A DNA stretch of 64,000 bases from Rheinheimera sp. SA_1 (lineage in GTDB: Bacteria > Pseudomonadota > Gammaproteobacteria > Enterobacterales > Alteromonadaceae): NCBI RefSeq assembly GCF_001669775.1, contig NZ_LXWK01000017.1, forward strand, positions 372,001 through 436,000, given 5' to 3'. Made by a program: the position numbers and the translations under genes. Below, piece by piece: positions 8,348-16,484 of this stretch (position 1 is its first letter; each line of letters opens with the position of its first letter). A model generated the notes under the pieces. The model was given only the letters and a program-made list of their open reading frames with translations, was not told the origin of the DNA and searched no databases.

Positions 8348-9592
8348 ATGTTACAAACCCAGAATAGCTACCCTTGCAAACACTATAGCGTTGAAATTCT
8401 TGCAGATATTCTATCATTACCAAAAAGAGCGATAGAGGCTAGAATTTCGAAAGGTGAACTCAAAGCAGATCCATCTACTGGCTTGATCTCCAATGAGCAA
8501 GTTGAGCACCTTCCTGAATTGCAGTTTTTTAAAAACTCAATTTGGGAACAAGAACTGAATATCAAGCCAGTTCGTAAATTTAATCTTGTTGAGTTGTTTG
8601 CTGGGGGAGGAGGTTTAGCTCTTGGCATGGAACAAGCTGGTCTGGAGAGCATATTTTTAAATGAGCTTGATAAATATGCATGCCAAACACTAAGACACAA
8701 TAGGCCGAACTGGAATGTAGTTGAAGGCGATATTTCGAAAATTGATTTCAGCGCTATTGAAGAAACAGTCGACATTTTGACTGGTGGTTTTCCATGCCAG
8801 GCATTTTCATATGCAGGAAAGAGTTTGGGCTTTGAAGACACTCGCGGCACATTATTTTTCGAAATGGCAAGAGCAATTAATGAGCTTCAACCAAAAGTCT
8901 TCATGGCGGAAAATGTTAGAGCTTTGTTAACTCATGAAAATGGAAAAACGCTAGAAACAATTAAGAATGTAATTGATGAGCTTGGCTATGAACTTATTGA
9001 GCCTAGAGTATTAAAGGCGATTTTTTTTAAGGTTCCGCAAAAAAGGGAACGATTAATCCTGGTTGGTATTCGTAAAGATCTCGCAAAGAATGTTGAGTTC
9101 ATATGGCCATCCCCGTTTCAACGCATTATGACTTTGAAAGACGCTTTTTACAAAGGCGAACTATATGAATCTGATGTGCAAACGTCTGAAGGTCAGTTAT
9201 ACCCAAAAAGAAAACAAGAGATACTAAAGCATGTTCCACAAGGCGGCTATTGGCGAGATCTACCAGATGACTTGCAACGAGAATATATGCAGGGAAGTTA
9301 CTTTCTTGGTGGCGGAAAAACTGGAATGGCACGGCGACTGTCTCTTAATGAACCAAGCTTAACACTGACAACGTCACCTGCACAAAAACAAACTGAAAGA
9401 TGTCATCCTATTGAGACTCGTCCATTGCAGGTACGAGAGTACGCAAGAATTCAAACGTTTCCTGATAGTTGGGAATTTAAAGGGTCAACGAACGCCGCTT
9501 ATAAGCAAATTGGGAATGCAGTGCCTGTGAATATGGCCGCTGCTCTCGGCAGATCTTTAGTGCGGTTACTAAATAATATTGAAAAAATGTAG
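8348..9592 (+). CDS. C5-cytosine DNA methyltransferase with N-terminal HTH-like extension
   Basis: The 414-residue enzyme methylates cytosine C5 to protect host DNA. Motifs in order are: SAM-binding FAGGGGLALG (about 84-93), the catalytic GGFPCQAFS with Cys150, ENVRALL (188-194), QKRERLILVG (231-240) and the C-terminal QIGNAVPVNMAAALG. Residues 1-60 precede the catalytic domain and contain an HTH-like segment (SVEILADILSLPKRAIEARI) that may bind the gene's own promoter. The nearest family by partner and motifs is M.Eco47II/M.Sau96I. It is divergent from the endonuclease, is A+T-rich, and ends at a strong hairpin before convergent fabB. Confidence 0.93.
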   Translation: MLQTQNSYPCKHYSVEILADILSLPKRAIEARISKGELKADPSTGLISNEQVEHLPELQFFKNSIWEQELNIKPVRKFNLVELFAGGGGLALGMEQAGLESIFLNELDKYACQTLRHNRPNWNVVEGDISKIDFSAIEETVDILTGGFPCQAFSYAGKSLGFEDTRGTLFFEMARAINELQPKVFMAENVRALLTHENGKTLETIKNVIDELGYELIEPRVLKAIFFKVPQKRERLILVGIRKDLAKNVEFIWPSPFQRIMTLKDAFYKGELYESDVQTSEGQLYPKRKQEILKHVPQGGYWRDLPDDLQREYMQGSYFLGGGKTGMARRLSLNEPSLTLTTSPAQKQTERCHPIETRPLQVREYARIQTFPDSWEFKGSTNAAYKQIGNAVPVNMAAALGRSLVRLLNNIEKM

Positions 9593-9598
9593 CTTTTT

Positions 9599-9635
9599 AA
9601 CTAAGCGGGAAACATGTACTGTCTCCCGCTTAGTT
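9599..9635. terminator. Bidirectional terminator between methyltransferase and fabB
   Basis: A perfect 12-bp stem (AACTAAGCGGGA / TCCCGCTTAGTT) is flanked by A/T-rich sequence on both sides, centred between two convergent genes. Confidence 0.8.
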
Positions 9636-9654
9636 AAAACGATAGACAGCATTT

Positions 9655-10869
9655 TTAGTTCGAGAATTTTTGCATCACTAAAGTTGCATTAGTCCCACCA
9701 AAACCAAAGCTATTTGACATGACAGTATTCAAAACTGCACTTTTCGCTTCGCGCACGATATTCAACCCTTCTGCAGCTTGGTCAATCTCGTCAATATTTA
9801 TGGATGGAGCAATAAACCCGTGTTCCATCATAAGCAAAGAATAAATAGCTTCATGAACACCAGCAGCTCCTAATGCATGTCCTGTCATTGCTTTAGTTGC
9901 ACTAATTAAAGGGCTATTGTTACCAAAAACCTGTTGAATTGCGCCTAGTTCTTTCACGTCGCCAACAGGAGTCGAAGTACCATGAGTGTTCAGATAGTCG
10001 ATTGGAGCCGTGAGGTTCTGCATTGCCATTTGCATGCAACGAATAGCACCTTCACCACTTGGAGCAACCATATCGTAACCATCGGAAGTGGCACCATAAC
10101 CTACAACTTCAGCATAGATTTTTGCACCACGAGCTAGTGCATGCTCGAGTTCCTCAATTACCAATATTCCACCGCCACCAGAGATTACAAAGCCATCGCG
10201 ATTTGCATCATAGGTACGAGATGCTTGCATTGGTGTGCTGTTGTATTTACTGGATAATGCTCCCATCGCATCAAATTCCATGGCAAGAGTCCAGTGAACC
10301 TCTTCTCCTCCCCCTGCAAAAATAACATCTTGCTTGCCCAGCTGGATGAGTTCAACAGCATGACCAATACAATGGGCACTTGTAGCGCAAGCAGAGCTAA
10401 TGGAGTAATTGACACCTTTAATCTCAAAAGGTGTGGCCAGACAAGCTGAGCACGTACTAGACATTGTCTTTGGAACGGCATAAGGTCCAACGCGCTTAAC
10501 GCCTTTTTCACGGAGCGTGTCAGCAGCTTCAATCTGAGTTTTTGAGGATGCTCCCCCAGAACCGACGACTAAACCAGTGCGTGGGTTTGAAACCTGTTCT
10601 GGTGTCAATTGGGCGTCAGCGATTGCTTGTTTCATTGCGATATATGCATAAGCCGCAGCATCGCCCATAAATCTTAGAGCTTTACGATCAATCAAAGCGG
10701 CGGTATCGATATTAATTTGCCCCCAAACTTGGGATCGCAAACCCATATCGGCAAATTCTTGAGAAAACGAAATCCCAGATTTACCAACTTTTAGAGATTC
10801 CAACACCTCATCTTTGTCGTTACCGATACTAGATACAATGCCTAATCCGGTGATTACTGCTCTTTTCAT
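9655..10869 (-). CDS. fabB: 3-oxoacyl-ACP synthase I (KAS I)
   Basis: FabB elongates acyl-ACP with malonyl-ACP and is needed for unsaturated fatty acid synthesis in gammaproteobacteria. The 404-residue length and the catalytic triad fit KAS I: Cys in [16 protein letters not shown], His in [11 protein letters not shown] and His in [14 protein letters not shown]; the opening [16 protein letters not shown] is typical FabB. It is a single-gene unit inside the accessory block, flanked by the R-M system and a PDDEXK protein, so it may be a displaced or additional copy. No fabA or other fatty-acid gene is adjacent. Confidence 0.94.
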   Translation of the reverse strand: MKRAVITGLGIVSSIGNDKDEVLESLKVGKSGISFSQEFADMGLRSQVWGQINIDTAALIDRKALRFMGDAAAYAYIAMKQAIADAQLTPEQVSNPRTGLVVGSGGASSKTQIEAADTLREKGVKRVGPYAVPKTMSSTCSACLATPFEIKGVNYSISSACATSAHCIGHAVELIQLGKQDVIFAGGGEEVHWTLAMEFDAMGALSSKYNSTPMQASRTYDANRDGFVISGGGGILVIEELEHALARGAKIYAEVVGYGATSDGYDMVAPSGEGAIRCMQMAMQNLTAPIDYLNTHGTSTPVGDVKELGAIQQVFGNNSPLISATKAMTGHALGAAGVHEAIYSLLMMEHGFIAPSINIDEIDQAAEGLNIVREAKSAVLNTVMSNSFGFGGTNATLVMQKFSN

Positions 10870-11177
10870 TTAAACCCCAGTAGCTTTCGAAAATAAAGTT
10901 CATTCTACGGTGTTTTGGCGTTCAACTGGTCTAAGTTCAGATTCCGCCATTTTAAAGATTTAAATGACTTTACTCGTTGAAGTGAAGGTTTGTGGAAACT
11001 TCGTTGGTACTTTTGTAGCTAAACTTGTATCAAAGCAAAGTACAGCTGGAGTTCTTTAGACATCATATTAGAAAGCCTTACCGTTTAGGAGTACTCAATG
11101 AGAGCTTAATATGAGCAAATCGTTGTTAGGTTTTTTGTGACCTTCTCTGATCTGAGAGTCAGCATTTTATCGTCACC
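10870..11177. other. Intergenic region upstream of fabB
   Basis: These 308 nt between fabB and the downstream end of the PDDEXK gene should hold the fabB promoter. No long open frame, repeat or convincing regulator site was found. A stretch at 10924-10940 (AACTGGTCTAAGTTCAG) resembles only half of a FadR site. Confidence 0.5.
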
Positions 11178-12281
11178 CTATTCATTCACTAACGTTGGGC
11201 GAATCGTACTTTCAAACGCATCCATTAATCGGATTTTATGAAGTAGCTTTTGCTGGATTGCTGGCAAGCTGGTGTCGTTAAAACTAGCCTTGTAGCACCG
11301 ACATGATTCTTTCAACTCATTCCAGGGTGTCCCACAATCTGACTCTCTAAAATGCTCGTCTGCGAGACGTCGCTGGCCATCTGTATTAATATTATTGCAA
11401 TAGTAGTTAATACAGAAAGATTTCCCCTCTCGACCATCCAAAAACAGCACTACATCAGAGTCGGAAGTCCAATCCTCTATCGCAAACCGTATTGCCGGGT
11501 AGCCATACCAATGCACAATCGAACTAGTGAGCTCTTTATCCAGCGTTTCAGCCAGAACACTACGCAAAGAATCCTGATACAGCTTGATCATCTCCACTTT
11601 AAAATCTTGCGCTTCCTTAATTTGCGTAAGATTCTTCAACACAAAATGCAGATTATCTTCAGATAGGCTTGGTTTAGACATCACATGCTCCAGATGCAAC
11701 AAAAATTCACGTAAAAGGACAGCCCATTTATTCAGTGGTTGACTAATAAACCAATCACTCAGATTGATTTTCAGGGCGCTAATAAATGCCGGATAGCTGA
11801 CTCCAAGCCATTTAGCATGTTCCGACGGCACGGTTCCGGAAGGAGATAAAACAACATAAATGGGCCTTTTATCGGAAAATTTATTTTCCACATGCCCTTC
11901 GTAGTCGGTGAATGGATTATTTTGGTGATGAAAAATCTTGTTTTCTATCACCATCACCCAGTCAGTGCTGACCAGTAAAAGGTCGAGTCGTTTTCCCATC
12001 TCGGTGCTAACTTCCCTATCAGGCGGAGAAATCAGCGAACAATCAATACTCTTAGAGTCTTCAGGAAGACAATCAACCAAAGCCTTTAACACCAGGTTAT
12101 CGAGTCCATGGGCAGCACTGTCATCCAGGAAAAATGACAACAGATCAGAAGTCGGATTCTCGTAATACCCCCGGCTGCCGATACTGAATATCGTGAGTTC
12201 ACGCTCCTCACCCTGGTGCAAGGTTTGCATTTTTTCTATCAGTGCACGAATGTTGTCTACCGCCTGCGTACTCGTATCCAT
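11178..12281 (-). CDS. PD-(D/E)XK nuclease superfamily protein (PDDEXK_4-like)
   Basis: The 367-residue protein resembles PDDEXK_4 proteins, which are often found in defence or mobile regions. The nuclease core is visible early: NPTSDLLSFFLD (about 42-53), then GKRLDLLLVSTDWVMVIENKI (about 96-116), where the D and the E-x-K would form the metal site. The remainder is a charged helical domain of unknown role. The ATG at 12281 is preceded by GGAG. It stands alone. No methyltransferase partner is adjacent, so a restriction role is not established. Confidence 0.75.
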   Translation of the reverse strand: MDTSTQAVDNIRALIEKMQTLHQGEERELTIFSIGSRGYYENPTSDLLSFFLDDSAAHGLDNLVLKALVDCLPEDSKSIDCSLISPPDREVSTEMGKRLDLLLVSTDWVMVIENKIFHHQNNPFTDYEGHVENKFSDKRPIYVVLSPSGTVPSEHAKWLGVSYPAFISALKINLSDWFISQPLNKWAVLLREFLLHLEHVMSKPSLSEDNLHFVLKNLTQIKEAQDFKVEMIKLYQDSLRSVLAETLDKELTSSIVHWYGYPAIRFAIEDWTSDSDVVLFLDGREGKSFCINYYCNNINTDGQRRLADEHFRESDCGTPWNELKESCRCYKASFNDTSLPAIQQKLLHKIRLMDAFESTIRPTLVNE

Positions 12282-12591
12282 GGATGTCTCCAGCCCTCTT
12301 TTCTTCAGCGCTCGCTGACAGGTGAGTTGTATGTGAAAGTTATATCGTGATAGTCCATGCGGCGCCGAGAGTTTTTAAAGCCCGGTTTGACAGCGAACAA
12401 CCGTCAACCAGTAAAACAAAGATATTGCCTTTCAAGGGGCAGCCATTGCAGCCTCGTCCTACTGTCATACGAAACGCCTTTGCAAGGTTCATCTATGCAA
12501 CCAAAACAGGCCTTCCACGTTTTCCACAACCATTAAACCACAAATTACTGGTTACCACTTTGGCAACCAGTTTTGTTTTTTTTTGCAGAAC
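12282..12591. other. Intergenic region with a hairpin and T-run
   Basis: This 310-nt stretch lies between two minus-strand genes. An 82-codon plus-strand frame (12347-12595) has no recognisable domain and runs through the hairpin, so it is not called. The only structured part is the stem-loop at 12547-12584. Confidence 0.5.
12547..12584 (+). terminator. Plus-strand stem-loop with T-run
   Basis: ACTGGTT pairs with AACCAGT (12547-12553 and 12565-12571), with two further inner pairs, followed by a T-rich run. This is a textbook intrinsic terminator reading rightward, yet no plus-strand gene precedes it. It may end antisense transcription or be a remnant of a lost gene. Confidence 0.55.
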
Positions 12592-13731
12592 CTAAGACTG
12601 AGCCACTCTATACCTCGTACTTCTGCCCCCTGCTGCAATCTTCACCAAACACCCCATCTCTACTAATTGCGCCAGATGTCGGCTGGCGGTTGCCGGGCTA
12701 ACTTCGGCAACTTTACCGTATTGGCTATTGCTGATACCTTCGCTGAAATCGCCGTCCAGCAAGCGGTTTAGAACTTTGACTTGCTCTTGACTCAGCCGGG
12801 TTTGATCAACCCGTTGCCAGAACCTGGTTTTTTGTAGCGTTTGTTCGATATCGGCCAGTACCTGTCTCAGGCTCGCTGCCAAAGTGTCGAGAAACCAGAC
12901 CAACCAGGCGGTAATGTCAGTATTCCCTTTTTGGCTTTGCTCAAGGACATCATAATAACTGCTGCGTCGCTCCAGGATGGCAGCCGACATGGCATAAAAG
13001 CGGATGGACTGATGCTCTGCTTGCGCCAACGCGAGATCGGTCAATAACCTTGCTAAACGGCCATTGCCATCCTCCAGTGGATGGATAGTGATAAACCAGA
13101 AGTGCGCTATACCAGCGCGCAGCAGCGGGTCTAAATTGGCATCTTCCTTTGATCGGTTAAACCAGTCGATAAAGCAATGAAGCTCGCTCTCCAACACCTG
13201 GCGAGGTGGAGCTTCAAAATGCACTTTGGGTCGCTCGATTCTACCTGAGACAACCTGCATTGGCGCGTCGCCGCGAAGCTGCCCGCCCTGTACCCGCTGC
13301 ATTATTTGCTCTCTCTGAATGAGTGAGCTATCAGACGGAAACAGCCAAAAATGCCATTGCAACAATCGTTCTAGCGTTAATGGCTGCTGCCAATTTCCAA
13401 CCGCATCAGTCACCATCGCGGCAAGTCCGTCAGACTGAGCTGTCGTCGCAACAGTTTGTGTTTCAGCAATCCCCAGCTTTCGGGCCAATGATGAACGCAC
13501 TTCACTATGATTCAAGCGCTCGCCTTCAATGGCGCTGGAAGTCAGAATATTTGCCAGCATGGTATCCAGTGCAGCCTGTTGGTTTTGCTGAATACCCATT
13601 TTGCCCAGCAACATGCCCTGCAAAAAATGTAATTGGCGTAACATGGGAGCCAATGCCGCATCGTCATAACGAAAAACCTTTAATCCTGCATGCAGCTGAC
13701 TAGGCCAATCAGGTTGTTGCCAAATCCACAT
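12592..13731 (-). CDS. Fic family protein with N-terminal DUF4172 and C-terminal winged helix
   Basis: Fic proteins transfer AMP or other phosphate-containing groups to protein targets. The 379-residue protein starts MWIWQQPDWPSQLHAG, the DUF4172-type N-terminus. It then shows the inhibitory helix motif SSAIEG (65-70), matching (S/T)xxxE(G/N) of self-inhibited Fic proteins, and the catalytic loop HPLEDGNGRLAR (217-228) with all key residues. The C-terminal ~90 residues look like a winged helix (YGKVAEVSPATASRHLAQLV), suggesting DNA binding and possible autoregulation through the repeats just upstream. No separate antitoxin gene is adjacent. Confidence 0.92.
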   Translation of the reverse strand: MWIWQQPDWPSQLHAGLKVFRYDDAALAPMLRQLHFLQGMLLGKMGIQQNQQAALDTMLANILTSSAIEGERLNHSEVRSSLARKLGIAETQTVATTAQSDGLAAMVTDAVGNWQQPLTLERLLQWHFWLFPSDSSLIQREQIMQRVQGGQLRGDAPMQVVSGRIERPKVHFEAPPRQVLESELHCFIDWFNRSKEDANLDPLLRAGIAHFWFITIHPLEDGNGRLARLLTDLALAQAEHQSIRFYAMSAAILERRSSYYDVLEQSQKGNTDITAWLVWFLDTLAASLRQVLADIEQTLQKTRFWQRVDQTRLSQEQVKVLNRLLDGDFSEGISNSQYGKVAEVSPATASRHLAQLVEMGCLVKIAAGGRSTRYRVAQS

Positions 13732-13818
13732 GAGGTAGTTTCCCGATTTGTGAGGTGAATACAGATATTAATCTAATCACCACATGAGGCGAATAGCAAG
13801 ATTAATCACCTCATGAAA
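13728..13818. promoter_or_regulatory. Repeated ATGAGGTGA-type motifs upstream of the Fic-wHTH gene
   Basis: Around the start and upstream region of the minus-strand fic gene the motif recurs in both orientations: TGAGGTGA at 13751-13758, TCACCTCA at 13806-13813, and related ATGAGGT and ATGAGGC at the start codon and at 13784-13790. The 8-mers are exact inverted copies. This looks like an operator cluster, perhaps for the winged-helix domain of the Fic protein itself. Confidence 0.5.
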
Positions 13819-13970
13819 CGTCATTCAGATTGCGATGATTCATTCATCGTAAACACCAGAGAAACAAACATCACTGACTTTCCTCCTTCAGCAAAGTAAG
13901 ATTAATTATGGGGCCGACATGCAATATCTTTTTTGAATTCACAATCTCCATGAAACATCGGAGTTATTAG

Positions 13971-14390
13971 ATGACTATCCAAGACAGATTAGTAGACAGA
14001 GTTAAACGCGCTGATCATTCTGTTTTCCTGCGAGCTGATTTTGCTGATATCGCCGATTATGCTCAGGTGGGTCGTGGTCTACGAAATATGGTTAAAGAAG
14101 GATTGATGATGAAAATTGGCCACGGTCTGTAAGTTCGAACCAGAGTCAACAGTATTTCCGGTAAGTTGATGCCTGATAACATAGCGGGTGCGTTAGGCGT
14201 CCTTCTGGAAGCAATAAAGAGATTAGGTATCGAATATCAGTTTGATGAGTTATCACAAAAATACTACGACGGAAAAAGTACACAGGTTCCAGTCAACCCC
14301 ATCGTCATACCTAAGAATCCGCGCGTGACTCGTAAAATTGCAATAGGGAAATGTTTGCTGGCCGTAGCTACACGGCCTGATATGTACTAG
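13971..14390 (+). pseudogene. Broken AbiEi-type/DUF6088 antitoxin gene
   Basis: The frame from ATG 13971 (GGAG site upstream) encodes MTIQDRLVDRVKR...VFLRADFADIADYAQVGRGLRNMVKEG, which matches DUF6088/AbiEi-like antitoxin proteins. An in-frame TAA at 14130 interrupts it where intact members read GLYAK. The same frame then continues for about 85 codons with the expected downstream sequence (TRVNSISGKLMP...KSTQVPVNPIVIP...RKIAIGK). The last residues diverge where a 73-bp palindrome begins at 14384. The AbiEii-type nucleotidyltransferase toxin that normally partners such genes is absent. I read this as a nonsense-disrupted, 3'-truncated relic. Confidence 0.75.
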
Positions 14391-14456
14391 CTCAGACTTG
14401 ATCTGAAAGTTACCAGTTTTGTGCTGGTGTCTGTCAGATCAAATCTGAACTAGTAC
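14384..14456. repeat. 73-bp palindromic element at a gene-remnant junction
   Basis: The 22-nt arms GTACTAGCTCAGACTTGATC.. (14384-14405) and their inverted partner (14435-14456) match except at two positions, and an inner ACCAG/CTGGT stem makes a long cruciform-like hairpin. The element sits exactly between the truncated DUF6088 gene and the DUF3427 fragment. It may be a non-autonomous palindromic mobile repeat or a deletion junction. Confidence 0.7.
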
Positions 14457-14461
14457 AACTT

Positions 14462-14821
14462 AACGTCGAGTTGCTGTTCGTCACGCTCGACAAAAATCCG
14501 AAAGTGTTTTCACCAAATACCATGTACCACGACTACGCGATTAATGAAGCATTGTTTCACTGGCAATCCCAAAACAGCTCACGACCAGACGCAGGTAGAG
14601 GTTTGGAATATATCCAGCACAAAGAAATCGGCAAACGGCTGTTTTTATTCGTACGCGAACAAAGTGATGACGAATTCGGCAACACCATGGGCTTCGTCAA
14701 CTTCGGCGAAGTCGACTACGTGAGCCACACCGGCTCACAACCAATGAATATCGTATGGCAGCTCCGCAATCCAATGCCTGATTTTATGTGGCACAAGACA
14801 GCTAAATTGGCGGTGGGATAA
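14462..14821 (+). pseudogene. C-terminal fragment of a DUF3427 helicase
   Basis: About 120 codons encode VELLFVTLDKNPKVFSPNT...YHDYAINEALFHWQSQNS...GKRLFLFVREQSDDEFGN...VDYVSHTGSQPMNIVWQLRNPMP, matching the C-terminal DUF3427 domain of large DEAD/DEAH-type helicase-nuclease proteins. The helicase core is missing, there is no proper start, and homology begins right after the palindromic element. It is therefore a 5'-deleted remnant, probably of a defence-type gene. Confidence 0.75.
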
Positions 14822-14832
14822 CGGATTTCCCT

Positions 14833-15027
14833 TTACCACTCTTCCACCTGCAACCGCTGTTTAATTCCTGCCGTCTGGAACTGCAGTGCCACAAACACCA
14901 CGTCGAAATCCGTGCAGTTGTATACGACCTTCAGTAATGACATCGCGGCTTCGACAAAAAAACGTCGTTGCTCGCTGTCGCTGCCCCAAGTCATAAATGC
15001 GTTGTTGGCAGCTCCTAGTGATAGCTA
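14833..15027 (-). pseudogene. Unrecognised gene remnant
   Basis: On the minus strand an open frame reads LSLGAANNAFMTWGSDSEQ...RFFVEAAMSLLKVVYNCTDFDVVFVALQFQTAG...LQVEEW followed by a stop. The amino-acid pattern looks protein-like but is cut off upstream by a TAG and has no start signal. I do not recognise the family. It is probably the 3' end of a lost gene. Confidence 0.3.
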
Positions 15028-15112
15028 AGTGCGGTGAGCCCATTCAGCCCGACATACGCAATAGGTGGTGTGTGGTTTCAAGGATAAGAATTCGTTGAGC
15101 TGGTGCACCAAT

Positions 15113-15130
15113 GTGAAACTATAGTTTCAC
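15113..15130. promoter_or_regulatory. Perfect 18-bp palindrome
   Basis: GTGAAACTATAGTTTCAC is an exact 18-bp palindrome between two minus-strand gene remnants. It has the size and symmetry of a dimeric repressor operator. No regulator gene is adjacent, so its owner may have been lost in the local decay. Confidence 0.55.
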
Positions 15131-15132
15131 AG

Positions 15133-15216
15133 CTAGACAACTTCCCACCAGGCTTGTTGCCACCAGTCGGTAATTTGATGCCGCTCCAGCCAGCGCACCC
15201 GTTTTGCTGGTGTCAT
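15133..15216 (-). pseudogene. Short gene remnant, tryptophan-rich
   Basis: A 27-codon frame from ATG 15216 reads MTPAKRVRWLERHQITDWWQ then ends QAWWEVV. The frame stays open about 12 codons upstream. The composition is protein-like but no family is recognised. It may be the tail of a gene deleted when the neighbouring remnants formed. Confidence 0.25.
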
Positions 15217-15260
15217 GGATAGGGTCTTGATATGACGATGGTATCAACACAGAAAGATGT

Positions 15261-15350
15261 CATGTCGAAAAAATAATAAAAAATCGACACATGAAATTGA
15301 TATGTCGATCAGATCGACATACACTGACTCATGAGTTGATTGATGTCGAT
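15261..15350. promoter_or_regulatory. TGTCGA operator array upstream of fic-NERD operon
   Basis: Within 90 nt directly upstream of the second Fic gene the hexamer TGTCGA occurs at 15263, 15303 and 15344, and its complement TCGACA at 15284 and 15314. The central pair forms a perfect palindrome with a 1-nt centre, TATGTCGATC-A-GATCGACATA (15301-15321). The outer pair CATGTCGA...TCGACACATG forms another inverted repeat. This dense symmetric array strongly suggests repressor control of the operon. Confidence 0.7.
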
Positions 15351-15369
15351 TTAGACTGGAAATTTAAAC

Positions 15370-16473
15370 ATGACTTGGCAAGCAGAGCAGCCTTACAACC
15401 AATTACCCACATTACCGCCAAACCTGGATGCCATAGAAACCAGGGCTGTGCTAAAAGCCTGTATTGCTGCGCGAGCCGCTGTAGCAGAATTAAAAAAGGC
15501 TGGGGAACTCATTCCTAACCAAAGCATGCTCATTAACCTGCTGCCGTTGCTTGAAGCAAAAGATAGTTCAGAAATTGAAAATATTGTCACAACGACCGAT
15601 AAGCTTTTTCAGTATGCACTTGAAGATAAAGGCGCCGACCATGCAACAAAGGAAGCATTACGTTACAGAACGGCGTTATACCAAGGCTATATCCAACTTG
15701 AAAAGAAGCCGCTTTGCACAGCGACGGCCATTGGGGTATGCAGTACGTTAAAGCACGCTGAAATGGATATTCGTAAAGTACCCGGTGCTTTTATAGGTAA
15801 CCAAACAACAGGTGAAATTATCTATACCCCGCCAGTTGGAGAAACCATTATTCGCAACTTGTTAACTAACTGGGAGCGATTTCTTCATGATGACGATGAT
15901 ATAGATCCACTGATAAAGATGGCGATTAGTCATTATCAATTTGAAGCCATCCATCCTTTTTATGACGGAAATGGCCGAACAGGCCGTATTTTAAACGTTT
16001 TGTACCTGATTGAATGCGGTCTTTTAACGCTCCCTATTTTGTATTTGAGCCGTTTCATCGTTCAGCACAAGCAAGACTATTATCGCCTCTTGAACCAGGT
16101 CACCAAAGATCAGAATTGGGAAGAGTGGCTGATATTTATGCTAAAAGGTGTCGAGCAAACTGCACTATGGACTTGTGAAAAAATTACCGCGATGAGAGCC
16201 CTGATGGAAAGTACCGCCCATTACATCAGGGCACAGCTACCCAAAATATATAGCTATGAGCTTGTTCAGCTTATTTTTGAACAACCCTATTGCCGTATCA
16301 GTAACCTGGTTGAACGTGATATTGCAAAACGACAAACGGCTTCAATCTATTTAAAACAATTGGCTGATCTTGGTGTGCTGCAAGAAATCGATTCAGGAAA
16401 GGAAAAATTATTTGTACATCCACGGTTGATGACGCTCATGACAAAAGACAGTCATACTTTTAATGCTTTTTGA
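15370..16473 (+). CDS. Fic family protein adenylyltransferase, SoFic-like
   Basis: The 367-residue protein closely resembles the Shewanella oneidensis SoFic type. The N-terminal inhibitory helix is SSEIEN (66-71), the catalytic loop is [12 protein letters not shown] (195-206), and the substrate-flap region ([13 protein letters not shown], 148-160) is present. A C-terminal domain of about 90 residues ([20 protein letters not shown]) looks like a winged helix. Known relatives AMPylate themselves or partner proteins using ATP. An operator array lies directly upstream, and a NERD nuclease gene starts 11 nt after the stop, so the two are very likely cotranscribed. Confidence 0.93.
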   Translation: MTWQAEQPYNQLPTLPPNLDAIETRAVLKACIAARAAVAELKKAGELIPNQSMLINLLPLLEAKDSSEIENIVTTTDKLFQYALEDKGADHATKEALRYRTALYQGYIQLEKKPLCTATAIGVCSTLKHAEMDIRKVPGAFIGNQTTGEIIYTPPVGETIIRNLLTNWERFLHDDDDIDPLIKMAISHYQFEAIHPFYDGNGRTGRILNVLYLIECGLLTLPILYLSRFIVQHKQDYYRLLNQVTKDQNWEEWLIFMLKGVEQTALWTCEKITAMRALMESTAHYIRAQLPKIYSYELVQLIFEQPYCRISNLVERDIAKRQTASIYLKQLADLGVLQEIDSGKEKLFVHPRLMTLMTKDSHTFNAF

Positions 16474-16484
16474 AAGGATTGCCG

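Noticed and set aside
10924-10940. Possible FadR site in the fabB upstream region (AACTGGTCTAAGTTCAG)
   Set aside because: Only the left half resembles the FadR consensus; the right half lacks the inverted match.
12347-12595. 82-codon plus-strand ORF before the Fic gene
   Set aside because: No domain, and it reads through a terminator-like hairpin and T-run.
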